Source: Brevundimonas vesicularis NBRC 12165 | GTDB taxonomy: Bacteria; Pseudomonadota; Alphaproteobacteria; Caulobacterales; Caulobacteraceae | DNA: 64,000 bases | Assembly: GCF_001592205.1 (NCBI RefSeq) | Contig: NZ_BCWM01000015.1 | Coordinates: 28,913-92,912, forward strand | Direction of reading: 5' to 3' | Part shown: positions 46,107 through 55,750 of the stretch, piece after piece | How positions within the stretch are numbered: position 1 is the stretch's first letter | How the letters are laid out: the number at the start of each line of letters is the position of its first letter | Translations under genes and position numbers: made by a program | Notes under the pieces: model-generated | What the model saw: only the letters and a program-made list of their open reading frames with translations | Database searches by the model: none | What the model was told of the DNA's origin: nothing

Positions 46107-46385
46107 TCAGTCGGCGGCGTCGTCCTGATCCGCCGCGCCTTTACCGGCCGACCCTTCTTGGGCCAGACGTGCATTGATCTTGGCCGAATCCGGGTCGTCA
46201 TCCGTGCCTGCTGCCGACCCGCCGCGCAGCGAGCCTGCCCGCGTGTCCGATCCCGAATCGCTGCCGTCCAGCGCGTCGATCAGCGTATCCGCCTTGTGAC
46301 CCAGATCCGGCTTCTCGCCCATGTCGGCGGCTTCGCGGGCGTCGTCGCAATCCGCTTCGGGCTTGGTGGGATCGGTGTCGGTCAT
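46107..46385 (-). CDS. Acidic, probably disordered small protein
   Basis: A 92-aa protein rich in Asp, Ala, Gly and Ser (about a quarter acidic) with no hydrophobic core and no signal. GGAG lies eight bases ahead of its ATG. It stands 75 bases upstream of the lipoprotein operon on the same strand. The bias suggests a disordered cytosolic protein; no family recognised. Confidence 0.6.
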   Translation of the reverse strand: MTDTDPTKPEADCDDAREAADMGEKPDLGHKADTLIDALDGSDSGSDTRAGSLRGGSAAGTDDDPDSAKINARLAQEGSAGKGAADQDDAAD

Positions 46386-46487
46386 GACGCAGTCTCCGTT
46401 CGTCGAGATGAGTTTAAAGCGCCTGATCCGGTTGCGGTTCCAGACCCTCGCCCTTGAACCCCGAGGGACAGACCCGATCTAGGCGTC

Positions 46488-47492
46488 ATGATCCCGTTTT
46501 CAGTTCTCGACCTCTCCCCCATCGTCGAAGGCGGCGACGCCCGACGCGGCCTGGATGAAACCCTGGCCTTGGCCCAGGCCGCCGACCGGCTCGGCTATGA
46601 GCGGTTCTGGCTGGCCGAACATCACAATATGCCCGGCATCGCCAGCGCCGCGACCGCCATAGTCATCGGCCATGTCGCGGCAGGGACCGAGCGCATTCGC
46701 ATCGGCTCCGGCGGCGTCATGCTGCCCAACCATGCGCCCCTGGTCGTCGCCGAACAGTTCGGCACACTGGAGACTCTGTTCCCCGGCCGGATCGATCTCG
46801 GCCTGGGCCGCGCGCCCGGCACGGACGGCGCCACCGCCCGTGCGCTGCGGCGCTATTTCGAAGGCGCCGACCAGTTCCCGCGCGACGTGGTCGAGCTGAT
46901 CCAGTGGTTCGAACCGGCGTCTGAGAACCAGCCCGTCCGCGCCGTCCCGGGCGCCGGCCTGCGCGTACCGATCTGGCTTCTGGGCTCCAGCCTATTTAGC
47001 GCCCAGCTCGCCGGCCAGCTTGGCCTGCCCTACGCCTTCGCCAGCCATTTCGCGCCAGAACTACTGCTGGAGGCCCTGGCCCTGTATCGCCGCGAGTTCG
47101 TCCCCTCGGACCGCCTGGCCAAGCCCCGCGCCATGGCCGCGATCAATGTCTTCGCCGCCGACACGGACGCCGAGGGCGTGCGCCTGTCCACCTCGATGCA
47201 GCAGAGCTTCGCCCGCCTCTCGACCGGCAAGCCGGGCAAGCTGCCGCCGCCCGTCGACGACATCACCACGATCCTGACGCCGCAGCAGATCGCGGGCGCC
47301 AAGGGCCGCCTGCTCTATTCCGCTATCGGCGGTCCGGAGACCGTCAAGCGCCAACTGACCGACTTCATTGCCTTGACCGGCGTGGACGAGCTGATGGTCA
47401 CCGGCATGATGTTCGACAACGCCGCCCGCATCCGCAGCCTGGAGATCGTGGCCGAGGTGCGTGATCAGATGGCGACGAAGCAGGCCGCCTAA
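46488..47492 (+). CDS. LLM-class flavin-dependent oxidoreductase
   Basis: Luciferase-like monooxygenase fold enzyme of 334 aa that would use reduced FMN or F420; YhbW-like members. Seen motifs are [20 protein letters not shown] near residue 40, [25 protein letters not shown] around 75, and [13 protein letters not shown]. The substrate is unknown. Its last bases overlap the convergent epoxide-hydrolase gene by 4. Confidence 0.92.
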   Translation: MIPFSVLDLSPIVEGGDARRGLDETLALAQAADRLGYERFWLAEHHNMPGIASAATAIVIGHVAAGTERIRIGSGGVMLPNHAPLVVAEQFGTLETLFPGRIDLGLGRAPGTDGATARALRRYFEGADQFPRDVVELIQWFEPASENQPVRAVPGAGLRVPIWLLGSSLFSAQLAGQLGLPYAFASHFAPELLLEALALYRREFVPSDRLAKPRAMAAINVFAADTDAEGVRLSTSMQQSFARLSTGKPGKLPPPVDDITTILTPQQIAGAKGRLLYSAIGGPETVKRQLTDFIALTGVDELMVTGMMFDNAARIRSLEIVAEVRDQMATKQAA

Positions 47493-48460
47493 AGGCCCTT
47501 CAGGAAAGCCAGCAGCAGGCGGTTGATCTCATCCGCCCGTTCCTGCTGGATCCAATGACCCGCGCCCGGCACGACGACCGAGCGGATCAGGTTCGGCGCC
47601 CAGTCCTTCAGGCTCGCCTCATGCCCGCCAGCGTAGTGGCGCACCGGGTCGTCCTCGCCCACGATGAACAGGGCGGGCGGGGCGATCTTTTGGTCCTGAA
47701 CGAAGGCCGTCAGCGACCAGTTCAGGTCCATCGCCCGATACCAGTTCAGGGGTCCTTCGAACCCGCCCGCCGAAAAGGCGTGCACATATTCATCGAAATG
47801 CGCCTCGCTCATCCATGGCGGCAGGGTCGCGTCGTCGGTGATGGTGTCGAGCAGGGCCACGCCTTCGGGCAGAAAGCCGGTCGATCTGCGATCGGCGAGG
47901 GTCGCGCCGTCGTAGGCGTAGAACAGTTTCCGCAGCGCTATCGCAGGTTCGGCGTCCAGCGGGCGGTGCGCGTCCGGCGCCTGAAATCGGCTGATATAGA
48001 GGTCGCCCAGCCCGGCCCGTTTCGAGATGGCGGCCATGGCGGCGGTGGGCGGTCCCTTGGGTCGGCGCGGCTGGAACGGCACCGACACGCCCGCGACCGC
48101 CTTAAACAGATCGGGCCGCAACAGGGCGCAATGCCAGGCCACCGGGGCGCCCCAGTCATGCCCGACGACGACGCAAGGCCCCTTGCCCAGCGCGCGGACC
48201 AGATCGACCATGTCACCGACCAGATGCAGGATCGAGTAGGCCTCTACCCCCTCCGGCTTCTCTGTTCCGCCATAGCCCCGCATATCCGGGGCGACGACAT
48301 GATAGCCCGCCTGCGACATCGCCTCGACCTGTGCGCGCCAGCTGATCCCCAGTTCGGGGAAGCCGTGGATCAGCAGGACCAGCGGCGCGTTATCATCCTC
48401 GAACCCGGCCTCCAGAACCTGTTGGACCAGACCGTCGGTCTTGATATGCCGGGTTCGCAT
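47489..48460 (-). CDS. Alpha/beta-fold epoxide hydrolase-like enzyme
   Basis: A 323-aa member with an Asp nucleophile: HGFPE (oxyanion region, from His32), GHDWGA (Asp102) and the C-terminal GAGHW (His302). The Asp rather than Ser and HGFP point to epoxide hydrolase or haloalkane/fluoroacetate-type dehalogenase relatives; epoxide hydrolase fits best. GGAGG precedes the ATG. It is convergent with the flavin oxidoreductase and divergent from the aldo/keto reductase. Confidence 0.88.
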   Translation of the reverse strand: MRTRHIKTDGLVQQVLEAGFEDDNAPLVLLIHGFPELGISWRAQVEAMSQAGYHVVAPDMRGYGGTEKPEGVEAYSILHLVGDMVDLVRALGKGPCVVVGHDWGAPVAWHCALLRPDLFKAVAGVSVPFQPRRPKGPPTAAMAAISKRAGLGDLYISRFQAPDAHRPLDAEPAIALRKLFYAYDGATLADRRSTGFLPEGVALLDTITDDATLPPWMSEAHFDEYVHAFSAGGFEGPLNWYRAMDLNWSLTAFVQDQKIAPPALFIVGEDDPVRHYAGGHEASLKDWAPNLIRSVVVPGAGHWIQQERADEINRLLLAFLKGL

Positions 48461-48507
48461 CGCTTCCTCCGACGGCGTTCTCGCCGCTCATTATCGTCAG
48501 GACGGAC

Positions 48508-49344
48508 ATGACCCGCCTCGTCACCTTTGCGGACGGTACGACCGTTCCCGCCCTCGGCCAAGGCACCTGGGAGCTGGGCGACGACCCGGCCTGGCGCGAT
48601 GAAGAGCAGCAGGCTCTGGCGCGCGGCATCGACTTGGGCATGACCCTGATCGACACGGCCGAACTCTATGGCGACGGCCGGTCGGAGCGGCTGGTGGGAG
48701 AGGTCATCGCCGGGCGGCGCGACGAGGTCTTCCTGGTCTCCAAGGTCCGACCCGAGAACGCATCCGAGATGAAGATGATGCTGGCCTGCGAGAAGTCGCT
48801 GGAACGGCTCGGCGTCGAACGGCTGGATCTCTATCTGCTGCACTGGGAAGGCAACGTCCCGCTTGAGGAGACCGTCGAGGCCTTCCGCGACCTGGTCGAT
48901 GAGGGGATGATCGCCCGCTGGGGCGTGTCGAACCTGGATCTGCGCGCCATGGAGCAGTTGATGGAGATCGAGGGGGGCGAGGACTGCGCCGCCAACCAGC
49001 TGCTCTATAATCTCGCCTCGCGCGGGGTGGAGTTCGACCTCTTCCCGTGGATGCAGGCGCGCGACATGCCGATGATGGCCTATTCGCCGCTTGGGCGGGG
49101 CGAACTGCTGGAACAGCCCCTGATCCGCGACATCGCCAATCGCCATTCCGCCAGCCCCGCCCAGGTCGCCCTCGCCGCCGTGCTGCGCCACGACGGCGTC
49201 ATCGCCATCCCAAAGGCCAGCTCCGTCGAACACGTCGAGGCCAATGCCGACGCCCTGGAAATCCAGTTCGACCTGGAAGACCTGGAACGCCTGGACGAGG
49301 CGTTCCAGGCTCCGAACCACGCGGTGCCGTTGGATATTATCTAA
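48508..49344 (+). CDS. Aldo/keto reductase
   Basis: NADPH-dependent carbonyl reductase, 278 aa, TIM barrel. The catalytic tetrad is Asp49, Tyr54, Lys79 and His112 (IDTAELYG, LVSKV, LLHW). The cofactor stretch IPKASSVEHVEAN is present near the C terminus. The physiological substrate is unknown. Followed by a palindromic repeat and the convergent HIT gene. Confidence 0.92.
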   Translation: MTRLVTFADGTTVPALGQGTWELGDDPAWRDEEQQALARGIDLGMTLIDTAELYGDGRSERLVGEVIAGRRDEVFLVSKVRPENASEMKMMLACEKSLERLGVERLDLYLLHWEGNVPLEETVEAFRDLVDEGMIARWGVSNLDLRAMEQLMEIEGGEDCAANQLLYNLASRGVEFDLFPWMQARDMPMMAYSPLGRGELLEQPLIRDIANRHSASPAQVALAAVLRHDGVIAIPKASSVEHVEANADALEIQFDLEDLERLDEAFQAPNHAVPLDII

Positions 49345-49374
49345 GGGTCATGGCGCGACCCGGCCCTTAACCCC

Positions 49375-49479
49375 GTCATCCTCGCCCTTGTGGCGAGGAT
49401 CCAGACTCCCTGTGCGTCCGCAGAGTGCGCCATCGGCGAAACCGGGAGTGTGGATCCTAGGCACAAGGCCTAGGATGAC
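49375..49479. repeat. Intergenic palindromic repeat, family 2
   Basis: The two 36-base arms (GTCATCCTCGCCC... and ...GGCCTAGGATGAC) are inverted copies with about six differences. Each arm also folds alone: ATCCTCGCC pairs with GGCGAGGAT around CTTGT, and ATCCTAGGC with GCCTAGGAT around ACAAG. The right end supplies the last three codons and the stop of the HIT gene. Confidence 0.75.
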
Positions 49480-49871
49480 GAACGGAGTACGGACAGCAGC
49501 CGTGCCCGCTCATCATCCGTATACGGAACGACCGGCCCTCGCCCCCACACCGGATCAGGCCAGAGGCCGTCGTCGCGCCTCCGCCCGACCACATGGACAT
49601 GAAGCTGCGCCGTCACATTGCCGATGGCGCCGACGTTCAGCTTCTCCACCACACCCAGCCGTCGCACCAGCGCCCCGGCCCGCACTGTCTCCTCCATCAG
49701 CATCGCCCGCTGCTCGACGCTCAGATCCTCCAGCTCCACCGCCCCCTCGACGCGCGGGATCAGGATCAGCCAGGGAAACCGCGCATCGTCCTGCAGCCGC
49801 ACCTGGCACAGCGGCCATTCGGCGGCGGCGACCGACCCGGCCTCGAAGGCCGGCGCGACCTCAAACCCCAT
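49470..49871 (-). CDS. HIT family nucleotide hydrolase-like protein
   Basis: A 133-aa histidine-triad protein. The catalytic motif is QLHVHVVGRR, where the third His is replaced by Val; this variant with WPDPVWG soon after is typical of a HIT subgroup. Family members hydrolyse dinucleoside polyphosphates or adenylylated compounds. The ATG shares one base with the SIMPL gene stop (TGATG), so they are coupled. Its C terminus (RSSS) comes from the end of a palindromic repeat. Confidence 0.88.
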   Translation of the reverse strand: MGFEVAPAFEAGSVAAAEWPLCQVRLQDDARFPWLILIPRVEGAVELEDLSVEQRAMLMEETVRAGALVRRLGVVEKLNVGAIGNVTAQLHVHVVGRRRDDGLWPDPVWGRGPVVPYTDDERARLLSVLRSSS

Positions 49872-50767
49872 CAGTTCAGCCCATAGATGACGCAGGCGCT
49901 GTCGGTCAGGGTCTGCAAAGGCGGTTGCAGCGCCAGCCGCGCCGCCTCGATCTGGGCCTCGCTCGGCGCTCCACCTCCGGGCGGCGGAGGAGGAGGAGGA
50001 GGCGGGGGCGGCGGCGGAGGTGCATAGGCCATGCGCGAACCCGTCACCACGATGTCGTCCACCGTCGTCTCGTGCCCGCTCCCCGCGGCGTACGAAGGCC
50101 AGCCCGCCAGCACATCCGTCTGACAGACCCGCCCCGACGGATCGATGATCTTGACCCGCCCGAGGGTCGCGCCCGCATTGGTCGCCGCCGCCTCGGCTCG
50201 GCGGCGCGCATCCTTCATCGCCTCGGCCTGCAGATTGGCCTTCCAGCTGTTCTCCGGCTCCAGGTTGAAGTTCACCTGTCCGATCGACGTCGGACGCGAG
50301 GCCACGATGGTCGCATAGACCCGCTCGATCAGGGCCACGTCGCGCACCGTCACACTGACCGAAGCGTCGGCCTGATAGCGGGCCACACGGTCGGCGCGGG
50401 TGTTGTCGCGCATCACCCCGTTTTCGTCGCGGTACTGGTCATAGAGCGGCCGGGTGGTGACGCTGGTCTCGACCCGCACCTTGTCCGCGCCATAGGCCGA
50501 CAGGGCCTGGCTCAGCGCCCGCACCTGATCGGCGGCGGCGCGCGAGGCCTCCGTTACGCTGCGGTCCACCGACTGGAAGCTGGCCGAAACGAAGGCGCGA
50601 TTGGCCTGGATCTCCACCCGGACCTGGCCGAGCGACGCAATCACCGGATCGCGCATCCACCAGGGCGCGGGGATATAGCGGTCGCCGATCGTCGCGGGCG
50701 GCGTCTGAGCCAGCACAGGCGTGGCGACCGACGCCAGCAGCAGGGCGAAAGCGAATGAACGGCGCAT
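49871..50767 (-). CDS. Exported SIMPL domain protein with TonB-box-like motif and polyproline
   Basis: A 298-aa protein; GGAGGA precedes the ATG and the signal is MRRSFAFALLLASVATPVLAQ. The SIMPL (DUF541) domain covers about residues 45-225 (SFQSVDRSVTEASRAAADQV, KVRVETSVTTRPLY, AMKDARRRAEAAATNAGA). After it comes VDDIVVTGSR (236-245), a string typical of TonB boxes in outer-membrane receptors, then 14 prolines (250-263) and a short tail. SIMPL proteins are envelope proteins of unclear role. The open frame upstream of 50767 is not coding. Confidence 0.88.
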   Translation of the reverse strand: MRRSFAFALLLASVATPVLAQTPPATIGDRYIPAPWWMRDPVIASLGQVRVEIQANRAFVSASFQSVDRSVTEASRAAADQVRALSQALSAYGADKVRVETSVTTRPLYDQYRDENGVMRDNTRADRVARYQADASVSVTVRDVALIERVYATIVASRPTSIGQVNFNLEPENSWKANLQAEAMKDARRRAEAAATNAGATLGRVKIIDPSGRVCQTDVLAGWPSYAAGSGHETTVDDIVVTGSRMAYAPPPPPPPPPPPPPPGGGAPSEAQIEAARLALQPPLQTLTDSACVIYGLN

Positions 50768-50828
50768 CGAAATCCTCCGGTTGTCGCCGGACCTTCGCAA
50801 GCCTGACCAAGGCCGTAAAGCGAGGTTC

Positions 50829-50857
50829 TTGCGACAGCCGCGCGAGGGGTCTAGACC
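50829..50857 (+). promoter_or_regulatory. mdh: Possible housekeeping promoter of mdh
   Basis: TTGCGAC and TCTAGACC with a 14-bp gap resemble the Caulobacter consensus TTGACGS and GCTANAWC. The site would place the transcript start about 40 bases before mdh. Confidence 0.4.
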
Positions 50858-50893
50858 GCCCGCACGATTAATCCCCTTTCGCACACGCAATAA

Positions 50894-51868
<975 letters not shown>

Positions 51869-51890
51869 GCCGCGCGACGATCGCATGACG

Positions 51891-51923
51891 AAGGGCCTGC
51901 GGAGCGATCCGCAGGCCCTTTTT
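51891..51923 (+). terminator. mdh: Terminator of mdh
   Basis: AAGGGCCTGCGGA and TCCGCAGGCCCTT form a 13-bp stem with a short loop and run into TTTTT, 22 bases after the mdh stop. Confidence 0.9.
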
Positions 51924-51953
51924 CTTTTCCCTTCTTCCGTTGGGAGAGGGAGC

Positions 51954-52466
51954 TCATCGGGGCGCGACGTATCCCATCTGGCCCGCAAACTTGGGCAGCA
52001 GTTGCAGCCAGACCGTCAGCGGGTCCGCCAGTTGCGTCACGCCTTCGCCCGACAGCACGACGACGTCGTACTGCACCGTCGCCGTCGGCGTTTGGGCCGC
52101 AGTATGGAAGGCTTTCAGATAGCGGTTGTCGCGGTTCCAGGCGTTCACCTTGTCCGGCGTCGCCCCGGCCCCGGGCACAATGGCGCTGAACTGAACCTCG
52201 CCGCAGCCAGACGCTTCACAGCCATAGAAGAAGACCGCCCAGGTCAGGCCCGCATTGGTCACGGTGAAGAAGGTCAGGCCGTTCTCGGTCTGCACCGGCC
52301 CGACCCGCCCGCCCAGCCCGGTGATCCACGTCCCGACCTCGCCCGGCGTCAGACCGCGACTGGTCGTCGCCGGCGCCGTCTGTGCGAACGCTCCTCCCGC
52401 CGTCAGCGGCGAAACGGCTAAGGCCAGAGCGGCAAGTGGGACGGCGGCGAGGGCAAGACGGCGCAT
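51954..52466 (-). CDS. Exported YbjN domain protein
   Basis: A 170-aa protein with signal MRRLALAAVPLAALALAVS and a ribosome site GGAG seven bases ahead. The mature part has EVGTWITGLGG, then LTFFTVTNAGLTWAVFFYGCEASGCGEVQFSA, a pattern of the YbjN family (type III chaperone-like fold), and NAWNRDNRYLKAFH. Two close cysteines may form a disulfide. No known function. Confidence 0.75.
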   Translation of the reverse strand: MRRLALAAVPLAALALAVSPLTAGGAFAQTAPATTSRGLTPGEVGTWITGLGGRVGPVQTENGLTFFTVTNAGLTWAVFFYGCEASGCGEVQFSAIVPGAGATPDKVNAWNRDNRYLKAFHTAAQTPTATVQYDVVVLSGEGVTQLADPLTVWLQLLPKFAGQMGYVAPR

Positions 52467-52501
52467 GGAAACACTCCGAGGGTCAGCCCCCACCCTAGCC
52501 G

Positions 52502-53593
52502 TCAGTCGCGGACGTGCGCCAGCCAGTCCTTGCTCTGCATTTCGTTGAAGCGCGACACGGTGCGCTCAAACTCGAACGCCCCCACCCCTTCGGTATAGAG
52601 CGCCTCGGGCTTGGCCGCCGCCAGCACGATCAGCTTGGTCTTGGCCTCATAGAGGGCGTCCACCAGGGTCACCAGACGCCGCGCCTCATGGTGGTTGGCC
52701 GAGCTCAGGATCGGCACGTCCTCCAGGAACAGGGTGTGGAACCGCTGGGCGATGGCCAGATAGTCCTGCGGCCCCAGCGGCCTGCCGCACAGCTCCGCAA
52801 ACGTCGCCCGCGCCATCGACCCCACGGTGCGCTCCACCGCCACATCGCGGCCCAGCACGGTCAGGTGCGCCGGTTCTTCCGGTTCGCCCCCCTTCAGCTC
52901 GCGCCATAACGCCTCGAACGCCGCGCGGTCGTCCGGCGTGTGCCAGACCTGGGCTGAGGTCATCCGGTCCAACCGCCAGTCCCGCGCCCCGGCCGTCTCC
53001 ACGACCACGCAGCGCTCGCGGATGATGTCGATGAAGGGCAGGAAGAGCTGGCGGTTGATGCCGTTCTTGTAGAGCTCCTCCGGCGCGCGGTTCGAGGTGA
53101 TGGCCAGCACCACCCGATCCTCGAACAGGGCTTCGAACAACCGGCCCAGGATCATGGCGTCAGCGATGTCGGTGACCTGCAATTCGTCGAAACACAGCAG
53201 CCGGGCTTCAGACGCGATCAGCTTCGCGATCGGCGGGATGGGGTCGTCGCCCTTATGGGTTCCGAACACGGCCTTCCTCGTCTTCGCATCCCCCTCGCGC
53301 CACTGTTTCACCAGATCGTGGATGCGGGCCATGAAGGCGTGAAAGTGCGCGCGCGTCTTTCGCGGCTCGGGCGTCGCCGAATAGAACAGGTCCATCAGCA
53401 TCGACTTTCCGCGTCCGGGCGGGCCGTAGAGATAGACGCCCCGCACCTCCGGTGCGTTGCCGAACAGGCCGCGTTTGGCCAGATCGACCTCCAGCCGCTC
53501 CAGCGCCGTGATCACGCTCTCCTGCGCTGGATCGGGCGTCAGCACGCCCTCTTCCACGCGGATGTCGTAGGCGTTGCGAATACGGGAGGTCAT
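52502..53593 (-). CDS. zapE: Cell division ATPase ZapE (AFG1-like)
   Basis: AAA-type ATPase that in E. coli acts on FtsZ rings under stress; the mitochondrial relative is AFG1/LACE1. The start at 53593 gives 363 aa (MTSRIRNAYDIR). Walker A is YGPPGRGKSML at about residues 55-65, Walker B is LLCFDELQV, and ITSNRAPEELYKNGI follows as sensor I region. The region ahead of the ATG holds no ribosome site. Divergent from asd. Confidence 0.93.
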   Translation of the reverse strand: MTSRIRNAYDIRVEEGVLTPDPAQESVITALERLEVDLAKRGLFGNAPEVRGVYLYGPPGRGKSMLMDLFYSATPEPRKTRAHFHAFMARIHDLVKQWREGDAKTRKAVFGTHKGDDPIPPIAKLIASEARLLCFDELQVTDIADAMILGRLFEALFEDRVVLAITSNRAPEELYKNGINRQLFLPFIDIIRERCVVVETAGARDWRLDRMTSAQVWHTPDDRAAFEALWRELKGGEPEEPAHLTVLGRDVAVERTVGSMARATFAELCGRPLGPQDYLAIAQRFHTLFLEDVPILSSANHHEARRLVTLVDALYEAKTKLIVLAAAKPEALYTEGVGAFEFERTVSRFNEMQSKDWLAHVRD

Positions 53594-53736
53594 GGGAGGA
53601 CTGCTTAAAGCCCGGCACAGTGAAAAGCGATTGCTTCGCGGCTGCGAACGCCTAAATGCACAGCACACACCAAACCGCGCTCAAGCAGCAAGGCTCCGCT
53701 GAGCCGAGAGGTAGCGCGTCCGAAGGACCAAGCATC

Positions 53737-54783
53737 ATGGGTTATCGCGTCGCCATCGTCGGAGCCACGGGCAATGTGGGCCGCGAAATGCTGAACATCC
53801 TCGAGGAGCTGGAATTCCCCGTCGATGAAATCCACGCCATCGCCTCGCGCAAGTCCAAGGGCGTCGAGGTCTCCTTCGGCGACAAGACCATCAAATGCCA
53901 GGACATCGAGCAGTTCGACTTCTCCAAGGTCGATATCGTCCTGATGTCCGCCGGCGGTACGGTGTCCAAGGAATGGTCCGAGAAGATCGGCAAGGCCGGT
54001 CCTATCGTGATCGACAACTCCTCGGCCTTCCGCAAGGACCCCGACGTGCCGCTGATCGTGCCCGAGGTGAACCCGGACGCCATCAAGGACGCGACCAAGA
54101 AGAACATCATTGCCAACCCCAATTGCTCGACCATCCAGCTGGTGACGGCGCTGAAGCCGCTGCACGATGCGGCCAAGATCAAGCGGGTCGTGGTCTCGAC
54201 CTATCAGTCGGTGTCTGGCGCCGGTAAGGAAGGCATGGACGAGCTGTGGAACCAGACCAAGGCCATCTACGGCCTGGGCGACGCCACGCCCAAGAAGTTC
54301 CCCAAACAGATCGCCTTCAACGTCATCCCCTACATCGGCTCCTTCCTCGAGGACGGCTCCACCGACGAGGAGAAGAAGATGTCGGACGAGACGCACAAGA
54401 TGCTGGACCCCGACATCAAGGTCACCGTCACCTGCGTGCGCGTGCCCGTCTTCGTGGGTCACTCCGAGGCCGTGAATGTGGAGTTCGACCGCCCCATCGA
54501 ACCCGACGAGGCCCGCGCCATCCTGCGCGAGGCGCCGGGCGTGCTGGTCATCGATAAACAGGAGCACGACGGCTATATCACCCCCGTCGACGCGGCCAGC
54601 GAACACGCCGTCTATGTCAGCCGCATCCGCAAGGACACGACCGTCGAGAACGGCCTGAACCTGTGGGTCGTGTCCGACAACCTGCGCAAGGGCGCCGCCC
54701 TCAACGCGGTCCAGATCGCCCAGCTGCTGGACGAGACCGGCGTGATCAAGTCGTCGTCGGGATATCGTTCGATCACGGTCTAG
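53737..54783 (+). CDS. asd: Aspartate-semialdehyde dehydrogenase
   Basis: Reduces aspartyl phosphate to aspartate semialdehyde for lysine, threonine, methionine and diaminopimelate. The 348-aa enzyme starts GYRVAIVGATGNVGREML, the catalytic Cys is in NPNCSTIQ (Cys130), and YQSVSGAGKEGMDEL carries substrate residues. The start at 53737 lies behind AAGGA; the longer upstream frame lacks support. It supplies substrate for the lysA pathway elsewhere in the window. rarD starts 15 bases after. Confidence 0.95.
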   Translation: MGYRVAIVGATGNVGREMLNILEELEFPVDEIHAIASRKSKGVEVSFGDKTIKCQDIEQFDFSKVDIVLMSAGGTVSKEWSEKIGKAGPIVIDNSSAFRKDPDVPLIVPEVNPDAIKDATKKNIIANPNCSTIQLVTALKPLHDAAKIKRVVVSTYQSVSGAGKEGMDELWNQTKAIYGLGDATPKKFPKQIAFNVIPYIGSFLEDGSTDEEKKMSDETHKMLDPDIKVTVTCVRVPVFVGHSEAVNVEFDRPIEPDEARAILREAPGVLVIDKQEHDGYITPVDAASEHAVYVSRIRKDTTVENGLNLWVVSDNLRKGAALNAVQIAQLLDETGVIKSSSGYRSITV

Positions 54784-54798
54784 GCGGTCTCAACCGTC

Positions 54799-55725
54799 AT
54801 GAACGCCCACGCACCCCCTGCCGACGGCCGCGCCGTCGGCACGGCCATCGCCTGCTACACCCTGTGGGGGCTTCTGCCGCTGCTGTTCATGGCGATGGCG
54901 GCGCACGGCTTCGGCGCGCCCGAAATCCTGGCGCACCGGGCGGTCTGGTCGGTCTTCGTTGCCGGCCTGGTCCTGCTGCTGGCCGGGCAATGGGGCGAGG
55001 CGCGCCGGGTGCTGGCCACGCCGCGCACCCTGGCTTGGCTGGCCCTGTCCGCGCTGCTGATCGGCACGAACTGGAGCCTCTACGTCTTCGCCACCACGCA
55101 TCACGCGACGCTGGAGGCCAGCCTCGGCTACTATATCAATCCCCTGCTCAACATGGCGGCCGGCGCCGTGCTGTTCCGCGAGAAGATCGACCGCTGGAGC
55201 GCGCTGGCTATCGGTCTGGCCGCCATCGGGGTCGTGATCCAGACGATCGCCCTCGGGCATGTGCCGATCATCGGCCTGACCCTGGCCGTCACCTTCTGCG
55301 CCTATGCGGTGATCCGAAAGCGCGTGCCTGCCTCGGCCCAGACCGGTCTGTTCGTCGAATGTCTGGTGCTGCTGCCCATCGGCGCGGTCTTTCTGGCCTG
55401 GCTGACCACCCACGGTCAGGCGGTTGGGTTCGCCTCGCCGTCCGGCCTGATTTGGGCGCTGGTGAACGGGCCGGCGACCGTGATCCCGCTGGCGCTGTTC
55501 GCCTGGTCAGCGCGGCGTCTGCCCCTGTCCACGGTCGGCTTCATCCAGTTCCTCGCCCCGACGCTGCAGTTCGCCTGCGGCGTCGCGACCGGCGAGCCGC
55601 TGACCCTGCTGCGGATCGTCTCCTTCGTCTTCATCTGGGCCGGCGCCGGCGTCTTCGCCCTGGCCGCCTTCAATCGCAGCCGCGCCGCACGCGAGGCGTT
55701 GAAGACCACGGCGGAACCGGCGTAG
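54799..55725 (+). CDS. rarD: EamA family transporter RarD
   Basis: A 308-aa drug/metabolite transporter with about ten membrane helices in two EamA repeats. The N terminus (AIACYTLWGLLPLLFMAM) and NWSLYVFATTHHATLEASLGYYINPL are typical of RarD, whose substrate is unknown (chloramphenicol resistance was suggested in Pseudomonas). It follows asd by 15 bases, probably in the same transcript, and precedes an MFS gene by 25 bases. Confidence 0.92.
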   Translation: MNAHAPPADGRAVGTAIACYTLWGLLPLLFMAMAAHGFGAPEILAHRAVWSVFVAGLVLLLAGQWGEARRVLATPRTLAWLALSALLIGTNWSLYVFATTHHATLEASLGYYINPLLNMAAGAVLFREKIDRWSALAIGLAAIGVVIQTIALGHVPIIGLTLAVTFCAYAVIRKRVPASAQTGLFVECLVLLPIGAVFLAWLTTHGQAVGFASPSGLIWALVNGPATVIPLALFAWSARRLPLSTVGFIQFLAPTLQFACGVATGEPLTLLRIVSFVFIWAGAGVFALAAFNRSRAAREALKTTAEPA

Positions 55726-55750
55726 CCTTCGCCCACACGGAGGCGAGGCC

